The notes under the pieces were generated by a model. That model saw only the letters and a program-made list of their open reading frames with translations, did not search any database and was not told where the DNA came from. A stretch of DNA of 64,000 nt, taken from assembly GCF_900455735.1 (NCBI RefSeq), contig NZ_UAUI01000001.1, positions 1,325,302 to 1,389,301 on the forward strand. The letters run 5' to 3'. Made by a program: the position numbers and the translations under genes. This document shows, piece by piece, positions 1 through 8,674 of this stretch (within the stretch, counting starts at the first letter, position 1; each line of letters opens with the position of its first letter). The stretch is from Rhodococcus wratislaviensis. GTDB taxonomy: Bacteria; Actinomycetota; Actinomycetes; Mycobacteriales; Mycobacteriaceae.

Positions 1-115
1 ATGAGTACTCCTGTTTTCGGGCTGAATCGATACGTCGCGATCATCATCGAATCCCGAACCACGGTGCTACAACGGTATTTTCACAATGCGAAAAAGGTTC
101 ACCCTGAGTTTTTCC

Positions 116-844
116 CTACCGGAACGCGGGAAACGCAGATCCGGCGCCCGCACCGATCCGCGCCGCGACGCCGCGCATCGGCGGCACGATCTCCCGCACC
201 AGATCGTCGGTGAGTCGCCGGCGCAGCGCCTGCACCCCCAACGCGCCACGGGGCCGACCCTGGGCGTCGAGAACGGGAACCGCGACGGCGAGCACGTCCC
301 GGTTCTCCGAGGAGAAGGCCGCGGCGTACCCCAGCCGCCGGACCCGTTCGAGATCCGAGGACGCCGCCACCGAACTGCTTCGCCGTGCCGACGGCGTTCC
401 GAACGCCAGAATCGCCATCCCCATCGCGCTGCTCTGCAGCGGTTGGCGTGCCCCGGGCAGCTGATGCGTGCAGAACCGTTCGGGTGGGCGCGCCGAGAAG
501 ACGGTGACCGCGACATCGTCCTTCGCGACCCCGAGGCTGGCCGTCAGCTTCACATGCGCGGCGAGCGAATACAGGTGCGGGGCGAACGATTCGGCGTCGA
601 GACGCCCCAGCGACGGTACGGCGAGGGAGATCAGGCTGGGCCCCACCCGGTAGCAGTCGGTCCGCTCGTCGCGCTCGAGCAGTCCGCCGCGGACGAGGGC
701 CTGCACGATGCGATACGCGGTGCTGACGGCCAACCCGGTGCGGGCGGCGAGAGCACTGACGGTCAGGTCGGTGGCCCCCTCGAAGCAGGCGAGTACCGCG
801 ATCGCCCGTTCCACCGCCTGCGAGCCCGAACGCGGTGACGTCAC
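116..844 (-). CDS. IclR-family transcriptional regulator
   Basis: A 242-residue DNA-binding regulator. The N-terminal winged helix-turn-helix (about residues 8-65) includes ARTGLAVSTAYRIVQAL and is followed by the wing (GGLLERDERTDCYRVG). The rest (about 80-240) is the effector-binding domain typical of IclR proteins, and the length is normal for the family. The GTG start at 844 has a GGGAGGGG ribosome site 6 nt upstream. It lies 27 bp downstream of the monooxygenase ending at 872 on the same strand, so it is probably the last gene of the operon starting near 9636 and may control it in response to a substrate. The ligand cannot be read from the sequence. The family call is firm; the role is inference. 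Confidence 0.88.
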   Translation of the reverse strand: MTSPRSGSQAVERAIAVLACFEGATDLTVSALAARTGLAVSTAYRIVQALVRGGLLERDERTDCYRVGPSLISLAVPSLGRLDAESFAPHLYSLAAHVKLTASLGVAKDDVAVTVFSARPPERFCTHQLPGARQPLQSSAMGMAILAFGTPSARRSSSVAASSDLERVRRLGYAAAFSSENRDVLAVAVPVLDAQGRPRGALGVQALRRRLTDDLVREIVPPMRGVAARIGAGAGSAFPAFR

Positions 845-871
845 GAGCCCCTCCCTACCGTCTGAACGAAC

Positions 872-2167
872 TCAGGCCGACCGCGCGGTGCCGTACTCGG
901 GAAGCGGCACCGCGAAGCGCTCACGCAGGGTCTTCTCCGCGTATTCGTGGCGGAAGAGCCCCCGCTTGCGGAGCAGGGGCACCACTTCGTCGACGAAGGT
1001 GTCGAGTCCGGACGGGAACGCGTCGGGCATCAGGTTGAATCCGTCGGCAGCCTCGGCGCGGAACCACGCCTCGATGGTGTCGGCCACCTGTCCCGGTGTG
1101 CCGATCACGGCGCGGTGCCCGCCACCGCCGTCCAACTCGCGGAGAAGCTGGGCCACGGTCAGATTCCGCTCACGCGCCAGCCCGACCACTGATTCGCGGA
1201 ACCCGAGGGAACCCGCGAACGTCGCCGGGTCGGGTGGCCCGGCCAGCAGCGACGCCGGGATCGGCTTGTGGAGGTCGAGTTCCGCGAGCGGGACGCCCAG
1301 GGTCAGGCTCAGCCGGTCCCAGCCGAACTGCGCGGGGACGTGGGCACGGAGTTGTTCGTGTCGAGCGACAGCCTCCGCTTCGGTCGAGCCGATCACCGTG
1401 ATCAGCCCGGGCAGGATCTTCACGTCGTCGGGATTGCGGCCGGCCGCACGCGCCACGTCCTTGACGTGCTTGTAGTGCCTGCGCCCGGCGTCGAGCGTCA
1501 GCTCCGCGGAGAAGACGCCGTGCGCGGTACGTCCGGCGAGGTCACGCCCGGCCGGTGACCCGCCCGCCTGGATGAGGGGCGGCTGCCCCTGCACCGACGG
1601 CGGCACCCGCAGCACTCCGTCGACGTCGAAGAACTCGCTGTGGTGCGACACCGGGACACCGCTCCGGGCGCTCTCCCACAGCGCGGTCACCACGCCGACG
1701 AACGCCTCGGCACGGCGATAGCGGTAGTCGCGGTCCGGGATCTGGTCGAATCCGAAATTGGCTGCCGCCGTCGGCGAATACGTGGTGACCACGTTCCACG
1801 CCACCCGGCCGCCGCTGAGGTAGTCGAGGGAGAGGAAGCGTTCGGCGAGATCACGCGGGTCGTTGAACGTCGTGGAGGCGGTCCCGATCAGGCCCAGGTT
1901 CTCGGTGGCCGTCGCCACGGCCGCCAGGATCACCGACGGTTCCAGCGCCCGGGTCGGCTTCACCCGGGGGTTCTCCCAGAACCCGGGACCGTCGGCGAGG
2001 AAGAACGCGTCGAGGGTGCCACGCTCGGCGGTCTGGGCGACCCTGGTGAAGTGGTCGAGATCGACGAAGGAGTGCGCGTGCACGTCGTCGAGCGTCCACG
2101 CTCCGGGGGCGATCCCCACGTCGAGCACGTTCACATTGAGCACCAGTTGGCGTCGGGAGCTACTCAC
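872..2167 (-). CDS. LLM flavin-dependent monooxygenase (NtaA/SnaA/DszA type)
   Basis: A 431-residue FMNH2-dependent monooxygenase of the nitrilotriacetate/DszA group, which cleaves C-S, C-N or ring bonds using reduced flavin from a separate reductase. Family hallmarks: LNVNVLDVG at the N-terminus, the GGRVAWNVVTT strand, the NFGFDQIPDRDYRYRRA segment and a C-terminal DGFNLMPDAFPSGLDTFV. Length is typical. The start is GTG at 2167. A close paralogue lies at 14065-15339. It sits 16 bp after the DszC-like flavoenzyme and downstream of a dipeptide-type ABC system, which suggests desulfurisation of an imported organosulfur compound. The substrate is unknown; sulfur use is inferred from the neighbours. 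Confidence 0.88.
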   Translation of the reverse strand: MSSSRRQLVLNVNVLDVGIAPGAWTLDDVHAHSFVDLDHFTRVAQTAERGTLDAFFLADGPGFWENPRVKPTRALEPSVILAAVATATENLGLIGTASTTFNDPRDLAERFLSLDYLSGGRVAWNVVTTYSPTAAANFGFDQIPDRDYRYRRAEAFVGVVTALWESARSGVPVSHHSEFFDVDGVLRVPPSVQGQPPLIQAGGSPAGRDLAGRTAHGVFSAELTLDAGRRHYKHVKDVARAAGRNPDDVKILPGLITVIGSTEAEAVARHEQLRAHVPAQFGWDRLSLTLGVPLAELDLHKPIPASLLAGPPDPATFAGSLGFRESVVGLARERNLTVAQLLRELDGGGGHRAVIGTPGQVADTIEAWFRAEAADGFNLMPDAFPSGLDTFVDEVVPLLRKRGLFRHEYAEKTLRERFAVPLPEYGTARSA

Positions 2168-2183
2168 GGCAGTGCCTTCCGAA

Positions 2184-3413
2184 TCAGAAGTAACCGGTGT
2201 CGGGCAGCGGTGTCTCGTTGACCACGAGGTCGCCGATCACCCGCGCCTTGTACACCGTCGGGTTGTGGGAGAACAGGGTTCGCAGGTTGCGCCAGTGCCG
2301 GTCCAGGTGCGCCGACTCCCGGGTGGCCGAGGCGCCGCCGACCTCGAACAACCGGGTGGCTGCCCGGAGCGCGATGTCCTCGATGGACACCTTCACCTTG
2401 GCAGCCAGTACCGCGGCGTCCTGCTCGAGCCTCGTGTCGACGCCGGACGTGCGCGCGACGTCCGCGGCCACATCCTGTGCTGCCGCGGCGGCCCGGACAA
2501 CGGACTCCGCCGCGAAGGCTGCCGCGGAGAGCGTGCCGACGATCTCGAGCAACTGTGGGTCGTGCCGTGGTTCCTCGGCGACAGCGAACACGAAGCTGCG
2601 CCGCCGGCCGCGGATCAGCTCGGCGGACTCGGTCGTGACGGTACGTAGGATGCCCGCGGCGATCGCGTGCAGGTACAACTGGGGAAGGGCCTGCCGCGGC
2701 CGGGTCTCCTCGTCGCCGCCTCGGAACGGCAGCGTCTCGGACTTGTCGACGGCGACGTTCTCGAACACCGTCGTCCCGCTGCCGGTGTGGCGCTGGCCGA
2801 TCCCGTCCCAGTCGTCCTTGTGGACGATCCCCGCCCGGTCGGCGGGAACGATGGCGCTGAGCGCCTTGCCGTCCGGGAGGTTGGCGGAGACCCGGATGAA
2901 ATCGGAGTACAGCGAACCCGTGCTGTAGAACTTGACCCCGTCGAGGCGATACCCGCCGGGATGCGGTGTCAGTGTGGATTCGAAGCTGTAGGAGCCGACG
3001 GCGCGGGTGCTCAGCTCCGAGGATGCGCCACCGAACAGTTTGCCCGACAGGATCTCCGGCAACCATGCGTCCTTGCGTTCGGTGCGCGGGACCCGCAGCA
3101 CTTCCTCGACGAAGGCGTAGTGGACCCGGATGACGTGTGGCACATCGGGATCGGCCTCGGCGAGGTCGATCACCAGATCGAAGAGATCCTGCAACGTATA
3201 GCCACCGCCGCCGTGTTCCCGTGGCACACGCACGGCCCCGAGCCGGTGTTCGCGGATCAACTCGACGGCCCGCCGCGGTCCTTCGGTCCCGCCACGGGCC
3301 CGCCGCCGCGCGGCGTCCTCGGCAATCTCGGCGATCACGGCCGCCAATTCGGCGGAACCGCGTGCCGGCGGACGCACCGCCTCCGGTGCGGGGGCCTCGG
3401 ATACCGCTGTCAT
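2184..3413 (-). CDS. DszC/SfnB-like acyl-CoA dehydrogenase-fold monooxygenase
   Basis: A flavoenzyme of 409 residues with the acyl-CoA dehydrogenase fold. The segment WDGIGQRHTGSGTTVFENV is the diagnostic stretch of the DszC/SfnB branch, which oxidises sulfur compounds with reduced flavin instead of dehydrogenating acyl-CoA. The N-terminal helical domain covers about residues 10-120, the beta domain 120-230, and the C-terminal helical bundle the rest. The ATG at 3413 is chosen because AGGAG lies 6 nt upstream; an open frame continues further upstream but has no better site. It is 16 bp from the LLM monooxygenase at 872 and 28 bp from the LLM-like gene at 3442. This pairing resembles DszC-DszA, so sequential S-oxidation and C-S cleavage is a reasonable inference. 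Confidence 0.85.
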   Translation of the reverse strand: MTAVSEAPAPEAVRPPARGSAELAAVIAEIAEDAARRRARGGTEGPRRAVELIREHRLGAVRVPREHGGGGYTLQDLFDLVIDLAEADPDVPHVIRVHYAFVEEVLRVPRTERKDAWLPEILSGKLFGGASSELSTRAVGSYSFESTLTPHPGGYRLDGVKFYSTGSLYSDFIRVSANLPDGKALSAIVPADRAGIVHKDDWDGIGQRHTGSGTTVFENVAVDKSETLPFRGGDEETRPRQALPQLYLHAIAAGILRTVTTESAELIRGRRRSFVFAVAEEPRHDPQLLEIVGTLSAAAFAAESVVRAAAAAQDVAADVARTSGVDTRLEQDAAVLAAKVKVSIEDIALRAATRLFEVGGASATRESAHLDRHWRNLRTLFSHNPTVYKARVIGDLVVNETPLPDTGYF

Positions 3414-3441
3414 GGTGAATCTCCTGTCTTCGGTGGAATGC

Positions 3442-4341
3442 TCAGCTGACCGGGAACGCGCTGCGGCCGCCGGACAGTACGGTCTCCGCCGCCTGCAAGC
3501 CCAGACGGTCACGCAGGGTGCGCCGCGGGTCCCGGAGGATCGGCTCCCGCCGTACCGCGTCGAGCAGGGCGGGCACGGTGGTCGTGGTGGCTCCCCGGAA
3601 GACCACCCCGTCGGCTTCCGTCGCCAGAGAGGAAACGCCGCCGGGCGTCCATTGCCGGTCGACCAGCAACACCTGGTCACGGGCGGCATCGGGGTCGAAG
3701 TGCGCCCGATAGCGTCGCGCCGCATCCTCGTCCGCGAGGATCACGGCGTCGGCCGTGCGCCGCGCCGCCACCAATTCGGCCGCGGTCGCGGGGCGCCAGA
3801 AGACGGGCGGCTTGCGTTGCGGTGGTTCGGGGACGTTGAGCGGGCCCGACACGGAGAACGTACCCGCATGATCGATGTAGACGATCCGGTCGGATTCCGC
3901 GAAGATGCCGCGCTCGGCATCGTCGACGATGCTGTCGGCCGGCCAGCTCTCCCACAACTTCCGGACGACCGACACGGCATCGACCGCGGCGTCCACCGGG
4001 CCCGACCCGATGAGCCATCCGACCCTGCCGTGGGATCCGTGGTCGAGCGACCCGAGCCGTCGTGCGAGATTGAAGGGATGATCGCGGACGGGAGCACCGG
4101 CGACCACCAGTCCGACCGACGTCGTGTGACGAGCCAGGACGGTGGCGGCCACGGTCGCATCGATCGTCGCGTGACTCGATTCCCCCGCGTCCAGGCGGTC
4201 ACCGCCGAGAACGACGAAGTCGATTCCCGACTCGTCGATGCTGCGCCCGAACTCCTCTCGTCGCGCCGGCCACCTCGGGTCGAGAAGTTCGGTGACGACG
4301 GCGGCGTCGACGTGCAGTCCGACGACGGAATGACGGCTCAT
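3442..4341 (-). CDS. Short LLM-like protein (paralogue of 10321 gene)
   Basis: A 299-residue protein related to luciferase-like monooxygenases but about 100 residues shorter than the DszA group. It keeps the LLM landmarks DHPFNLARRLGSLDH, GRVGWLIGSG, LWESWPADSI and GPLNVPEPPQRKPPVFW, then loses homology to the C-terminal barrel. The gene at 10321-11247 has the same architecture and motifs. The ATG at 4341 has AAGGGG 8 nt upstream. It lies between the solute-binding protein and the DszC-like gene in one minus-strand operon. Whether it binds flavin or acts as an accessory to a full-length partner cannot be decided from sequence. Confidence 0.75.
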   Translation of the reverse strand: MSRHSVVGLHVDAAVVTELLDPRWPARREEFGRSIDESGIDFVVLGGDRLDAGESSHATIDATVAATVLARHTTSVGLVVAGAPVRDHPFNLARRLGSLDHGSHGRVGWLIGSGPVDAAVDAVSVVRKLWESWPADSIVDDAERGIFAESDRIVYIDHAGTFSVSGPLNVPEPPQRKPPVFWRPATAAELVAARRTADAVILADEDAARRYRAHFDPDAARDQVLLVDRQWTPGGVSSLATEADGVVFRGATTTTVPALLDAVRREPILRDPRRTLRDRLGLQAAETVLSGGRSAFPVS

Positions 4342-4427
4342 GACGGTTCCCCTTTCCGCGATAGTCGTAACCTTCCCAGAGCATCGCTCACGGGACGAGC
4401 GTTGCGCTCACTCTGATTCTGGACGCA

Positions 4428-4442
4428 TGTTGTCCCACAACA
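4428..4442. terminator. Short hairpin after the solute-binding protein gene
   Basis: TGTTGT-ccc-ACAACA forms a 6-bp stem in the 105-bp gap between the solute-binding protein gene (stop at 4447) and the LLM-like gene. It lacks a T tract, so it is at best a weak attenuator that could lower expression of the downstream monooxygenase genes. Confidence 0.3.
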
Positions 4443-4446
4443 GCAC

Positions 4447-6072
4447 TCACTTGTGTTCCGTCCACGTGTCGTAGAACCAGGGCACGGAGTTGGCCGCATT
4501 GCGGAAGTCGTGGATGTGCGGGGCGACGGCGAAGATCTGGGTATCCAGCAGCAGGGGGATCGTGTAGGCGTTGTCGATCACGTGATCCTGGATCTGTTCG
4601 ATCAACGCGATCCGCTTGCTCCGGTCCGTCTCGGTGACCTGCGAACGGAGCAGGCCGTCGAGATACGGGTCGTTGCCTTCGAGCTGGAACAGATCACCCT
4701 GGTCGCTGTCGTAGTTCTGGGTCAACCGGAAGGTGTCGGCCGTGGGCCACCCGTTCCGGCGCAGGCTCAGTTTCGGATCCGCGGTCGCCTTCGGATAGTT
4801 CGCGAAGTCGGTCTGCCTCAGCTGCAGCGAGATTCCGACCGCACGGAGCTGACGCTGCACGAGTTCGTACAACGGTTGCGACGTGTGGTCGTAGACGTCG
4901 ATGTACAGGCTGAGTTCGAGTTGCCTGCCGTCCTTCTCCCGGATCCCGTCCGCGTTCCGCGTGGTCCACCCCGACGCGTCGAGCCGGCGATTCGCCTCGT
5001 CCGGGTCGAATCGCACCTCGTCGGAACGGTCCTTCCACCCCAGCGCGCCCTCGGTGATGATGCTGTTCGCGGGCTTCCAGTTGTCCGAGTACAGCGTGGA
5101 CACGATCTGGTCCCGGTCGATCCCGTACATCACGGCCTTGCGAACGTTGACGTCGTCGACGAAATCGGCGGTCTGACGCACGTCCAGGACGTTGGCCAGA
5201 CCCGGCGTGCGCAGGCCCAGAACGGTGAACCCCTCCTTCTGCAGCAGCGCCTCGTCCGGCGGTTGCGTGTAGCGGAGGGCGTCGCCCTCCCCGGAGCGCA
5301 ACGCGCCCACGCGGATGCTGTCCTCCTCGATGGGCACCACCGTGACCGAATCGAGGTACGCCTCACCCTGGTGATTCGCGGTGGCGGGCGCCCAGTCGTA
5401 TCCGCGGCGTTTGACGAGTCGGATCTCCTTGTTCGGAATCTCCGACTCCGCGACGAAGGGGCCGCTGCCGATCAGATTGGTCACCACCGATTGATCTTCC
5501 TTGCTCGCGTCGATCGTTGCGTCCGCGACGAGGCCTGCCGTGTTCATCGACAACGCTGCCAGGAACGGGGCGTTCGGTTCCGCGAGGTGCACGGTGACGG
5601 TGCGGGCGGCCGCATCGGTGTCGACCGCCGTCACCTTCGGGAACCAGGCGTTGCGGGGAATCCCCTTCGGCTTGTCGCCCTCGGCCAGCCATTCGATGTT
5701 GCGTTTCACGCTGGCCGCGTCGAGCGGAGTGCCGTCGCTGTAGGTGACGCCGTCCCGGATGACGAACTGGTAGGTGGTTCCGGGTTCGTCGACGGTCCAG
5801 CTCCGCGCGATCCACGGCACGAACTCGAAGGTCTCCGGATCCTGGTACACCAGCCTGTCGAGAAGCTGATCCTTGACCAGGCTGTTCTGCCAGTACGACA
5901 CCTGGATCTGCATCGACGCCGTCACCTCGGCGTCGAGATACACCAGGTCTCCCCCCTGCTTGACCTGCGATCCCGTTTCGGTGGCGCCGTGCGCCTGACT
6001 GCAGGACGCCACCACCACCGCCGTCGCCGCGATGCACGCCGCGAGGCGGAAGCGTCCGAACCTGCGTGCCAT
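4447..6072 (-). CDS. ABC transporter substrate-binding lipoprotein (SBP_bac_5)
   Basis: A 541-residue extracellular solute-binding protein of the peptide/nickel (DppA/OppA) family. The N-terminus MARRFGRFRLAAC..VVVASC is a lipoprotein signal with the lipobox cysteine at about residue 24. The mature part has the usual bilobal family features (WTVDEPGTTYQFVIRDGVTYSDG, then a long C-terminal lobe with YGIDRDQIV). The ATG at 6072 follows GGAGG by 9 nt; an upstream in-frame extension would bury the signal peptide. It lies 56 bp downstream of its ATPase gene and two permeases, completing an importer. With the monooxygenases downstream, the ligand may be a sulfur-containing organic rather than a peptide. 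Confidence 0.88.
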   Translation of the reverse strand: MARRFGRFRLAACIAATAVVVASCSQAHGATETGSQVKQGGDLVYLDAEVTASMQIQVSYWQNSLVKDQLLDRLVYQDPETFEFVPWIARSWTVDEPGTTYQFVIRDGVTYSDGTPLDAASVKRNIEWLAEGDKPKGIPRNAWFPKVTAVDTDAAARTVTVHLAEPNAPFLAALSMNTAGLVADATIDASKEDQSVVTNLIGSGPFVAESEIPNKEIRLVKRRGYDWAPATANHQGEAYLDSVTVVPIEEDSIRVGALRSGEGDALRYTQPPDEALLQKEGFTVLGLRTPGLANVLDVRQTADFVDDVNVRKAVMYGIDRDQIVSTLYSDNWKPANSIITEGALGWKDRSDEVRFDPDEANRRLDASGWTTRNADGIREKDGRQLELSLYIDVYDHTSQPLYELVQRQLRAVGISLQLRQTDFANYPKATADPKLSLRRNGWPTADTFRLTQNYDSDQGDLFQLEGNDPYLDGLLRSQVTETDRSKRIALIEQIQDHVIDNAYTIPLLLDTQIFAVAPHIHDFRNAANSVPWFYDTWTEHK

Positions 6073-6128
6073 GAGCCGTGAACCTCCGGGTTGTGTGAAG
6101 TGGCATCGAATTCTCTGGGCGGCAGCAG

Positions 6129-7811
6129 TCACACCGTGAGCGGAATCCTGCCGGGGACCGCGTCGATCAGTCGCGCCGTGTACGGGTCGGCCGGGTTGCC
6201 GAAAACCTCGGTGATCGAACCGGACTCGACGAGGCGGCCGTGTTCGAGCACGGTCACCGTGTCGGAGATCTGGCGGACCAGGCTGAGGTCGTGCGAGATG
6301 AACAGGTACGTCAAACCGAGTTGCGTCTGCAGGTCCACCAGAAGGTCGACGATCTGCGCCTGTACCGTGACGTCCAGCGCGGACGTCGGCTCGTCGAGCA
6401 CCAGGATCTGCGGTGCCAGGACGAGTGCGCGCGCCAGCACCACCCGTTGACGTTGACCTCCCGAGATCTCCAGCGGCCTCCGCCCGAGCACGTCGGACGG
6501 CAGCGCGACCCGATCGAGGACGTCACGCACCGCGGAGTGCCGGCTCGCCCGATCACCCGATCCGACGATGCGCAGGGGCTCCTCGATCACGTCGGCAATG
6601 GTGTAGCGGGGGTCCATCGCGGCCAGAGGATTCTGTTGCACCGTCTGCAGCAGTCGGGCGTTCTGGCGGTACGACCGCGGGTCGGTCTTCAGGGGCCGCC
6701 CGTCGACGAACACCTCACCGGAGTCGAACGTGCTGAGTCCTGCGATGATTCGCGCGGTCGTGGTCTTCCCGGAGCCCGACTCACCGACCAGCGCGTGCGT
6801 GCTGCCGCGGGCGACGGAGAACGACACCGAGTCGAGTGCGGCCACCGTGGACGCCTGCCCCTTGCCCCGTCTGCCTGTCGCGAACGTCTTCGTCAGATTC
6901 CGCACTTCGAGCAACGGTGTCGCGGACAGGTCCGCAACGGCGCGCCGGTGGGCGTACTTGCCGGGTGAGAGCGCGGGCGCATCACTCATCAGTGTGACGG
7001 TGTAGGGGTCCGTCGGGTGGTCGAGGACCTCACTCGCGGGTCCGGCCTCACGGACGCGGCCCTCGTTGAGGACCAGAACCGAATCACTGTGCTCACGCAC
7101 CAGCGCCAGGTCGTGGGTGATGAACAGGATGCCGAGGCCCAGTTCGTCCTGCAGGTCGGCCAGGAGATCGAGAATGCGTTTCTGCACGGTGACGTCGAGC
7201 GCCGACGTCGGTTCGTCCGCGACCAGGACCGCGGGCTCGACGGCGATCGCGATCGCGATGAGGACGCGTTGCAGCTGGCCGCCGGACAGTTGGTGGGGGT
7301 AGGACCGCGCGCGTTCGGCGGGATTGCGGATACCCACGCGGTCGAGCAGGCGGGTCACCTTCGACCGCACGTCCCGGCGGGTGGCCCGCCCGTGCACGAG
7401 GAGCGTCTCCGCCACCTGGTCGCCGACGCGTTGCAGTGGGTCGAGCGAACCGAGCGGATCCTGCGGCACGTATCCGATGGTGCCGCCGCGCAGGTCGCGC
7501 CACTGCTTCTGTTCGTACCGGGTCACGTCCCGTCCGAGGATGTGCACGCTCCCGGACGAGATCCGGCCGTGTGACGGGAGGAGTCCGATGGCCGCCCGCG
7601 CGATGGTGGTCTTCCCCGAACCCGACTGGCCGACGACGGCGAGCGTCTGCCCGCGCTCGAGTTGGAAGCTCACGTCGTCCACCACCTGTACGGCGGGGAG
7701 GTGCGACGCTTCGGACGCGTATTCGATGTGCAGCGACCTCGCAACGATCAAGGGACCGTTGCCGCGCCGCCCGGCAGAACTCGTGGCCGCTGCTTCCGCG
7801 ACCGCTGTCAT
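6129..7811 (-). CDS. Fused dipeptide-type ABC transporter ATPase (DppD-DppF)
   Basis: A 560-residue protein with two complete ABC ATPase domains in tandem, together powering the importer encoded by the flanking genes. Domain 1 (about 20-270): Walker A GQSGSGKTT, signature LSGGQLQRV, Walker B VLVADEPTSALD, each followed by the peptide-type C-terminal segment. Domain 2 (about 290-555): GESGSGKTTT, ISGGQRQRV, ILVLDEPTSALD. The natural fusion replaces separate DppD and DppF subunits. Its ATG at 7811 shares one base with the permease stop (TGATG), indicating translational coupling. An in-frame extension upstream to 7949 overlaps the permease and is rejected. Confidence 0.92.
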   Translation of the reverse strand: MTAVAEAAATSSAGRRGNGPLIVARSLHIEYASEASHLPAVQVVDDVSFQLERGQTLAVVGQSGSGKTTIARAAIGLLPSHGRISSGSVHILGRDVTRYEQKQWRDLRGGTIGYVPQDPLGSLDPLQRVGDQVAETLLVHGRATRRDVRSKVTRLLDRVGIRNPAERARSYPHQLSGGQLQRVLIAIAIAVEPAVLVADEPTSALDVTVQKRILDLLADLQDELGLGILFITHDLALVREHSDSVLVLNEGRVREAGPASEVLDHPTDPYTVTLMSDAPALSPGKYAHRRAVADLSATPLLEVRNLTKTFATGRRGKGQASTVAALDSVSFSVARGSTHALVGESGSGKTTTARIIAGLSTFDSGEVFVDGRPLKTDPRSYRQNARLLQTVQQNPLAAMDPRYTIADVIEEPLRIVGSGDRASRHSAVRDVLDRVALPSDVLGRRPLEISGGQRQRVVLARALVLAPQILVLDEPTSALDVTVQAQIVDLLVDLQTQLGLTYLFISHDLSLVRQISDTVTVLEHGRLVESGSITEVFGNPADPYTARLIDAVPGRIPLTV

Positions 7812-8674
7812 CAACCCACCTGCTTCCGGACGATGTGACTCAATTTGCCGACACTGAGCACGGTCAGAATGATGACCACGCTCGGGAACGCCACCAACCA
7901 CGGCGCGGTGGCGATGTAATTGCGGCCTTCCGCGATGAGAAGGCCCCATTCCGGATTCGGCGGCTGCGCGCCGTATCCGAGGAAACTCAGTGCCGCGATG
8001 GAGAGGATCGCGGAGCCGAACTGCAGCGCCGCCAGGGACAGCACCGAGGAGTAGGCGTTGGGGAGAATGTGGCGTCCCAGCAGCCAGATCTTGTTGGCGC
8101 CGAGATGCTCACTTGCCTCGACGAATGGCTGGTGTTTGATCGTGAGGACCTCCGAGCGCATCAATCGGCAGAAGATCGCGACGGAGGAGACGCCGACGGC
8201 GATGGCGGCGTTGACCGTTCCGAAGCCCAGCGCGACGATGATGGTGATGGCCAGCAGCAGAGCCGGAATGGACAGCAGGACGTCGACGACACGGCTGACG
8301 GCTGTGTCGTAGGCACGGCCGAAGTACGCCGAGGTCAGGCCGAGTACACTCCCGACGACCAGTCCGAGAATCACCGCGATGACGGAACCGCTGATCGTGG
8401 TGGCCGACCCGTGGATGACGCGGCTGAGCACGTCGCGGCCGATGTAGTCGGTTCCGAACGGATGTCCGAGACTCGGCGCCTCCAGCGGATGCTCCGGGGA
8501 CTCCGCCAGCGGATCGAAGGGTGCCAGCACGCCCGGCAGGAGAATGCATGCCAGCACCAGGAGCAGGAACGCCACGGACAGGACGTCGCCGACGGTCAGT
8601 CCGTGCCGACGTACCCACGCCGGCCGCGGCGCAGGAACGACCGGTGCGCTCGGGACCGTCGCCTGAACACTCAT
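7811..8674 (-). CDS. ABC transporter permease (DppC type)
   Basis: A 287-residue inner-membrane permease of the dipeptide/nickel class. A cytoplasmic N-terminus precedes TM1 (about 30-52, DVLSVAFLLLVLACILLPGVL). The family motif HPFGTDYIGRDVLSRVIHG follows, then the BPD permease domain with the EAA-like loop (ASEHLGANKIWLLGRHILPN). It overlaps the upstream permease by ATGA and the downstream ATPase by one base. Together with 8671-9636 it forms the membrane channel. Confidence 0.92.
   Translation of the reverse strand: MSVQATVPSAPVVPAPRPAWVRRHGLTVGDVLSVAFLLLVLACILLPGVLAPFDPLAESPEHPLEAPSLGHPFGTDYIGRDVLSRVIHGSATTISGSVIAVILGLVVGSVLGLTSAYFGRAYDTAVSRVVDVLLSIPALLLAITIIVALGFGTVNAAIAVGVSSVAIFCRLMRSEVLTIKHQPFVEASEHLGANKIWLLGRHILPNAYSSVLSLAALQFGSAILSIAALSFLGYGAQPPNPEWGLLIAEGRNYIATAPWLVAFPSVVIILTVLSVGKLSHIVRKQVG

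Noticed and set aside
1..115. Possible gene at the left edge, plus strand, from an ATG at position 1
   Set aside because: The product becomes Arg/Pro-rich antisense of the IclR gene after about 40 codons and has no recognisable domain. The first 115 bases show no clear feature.
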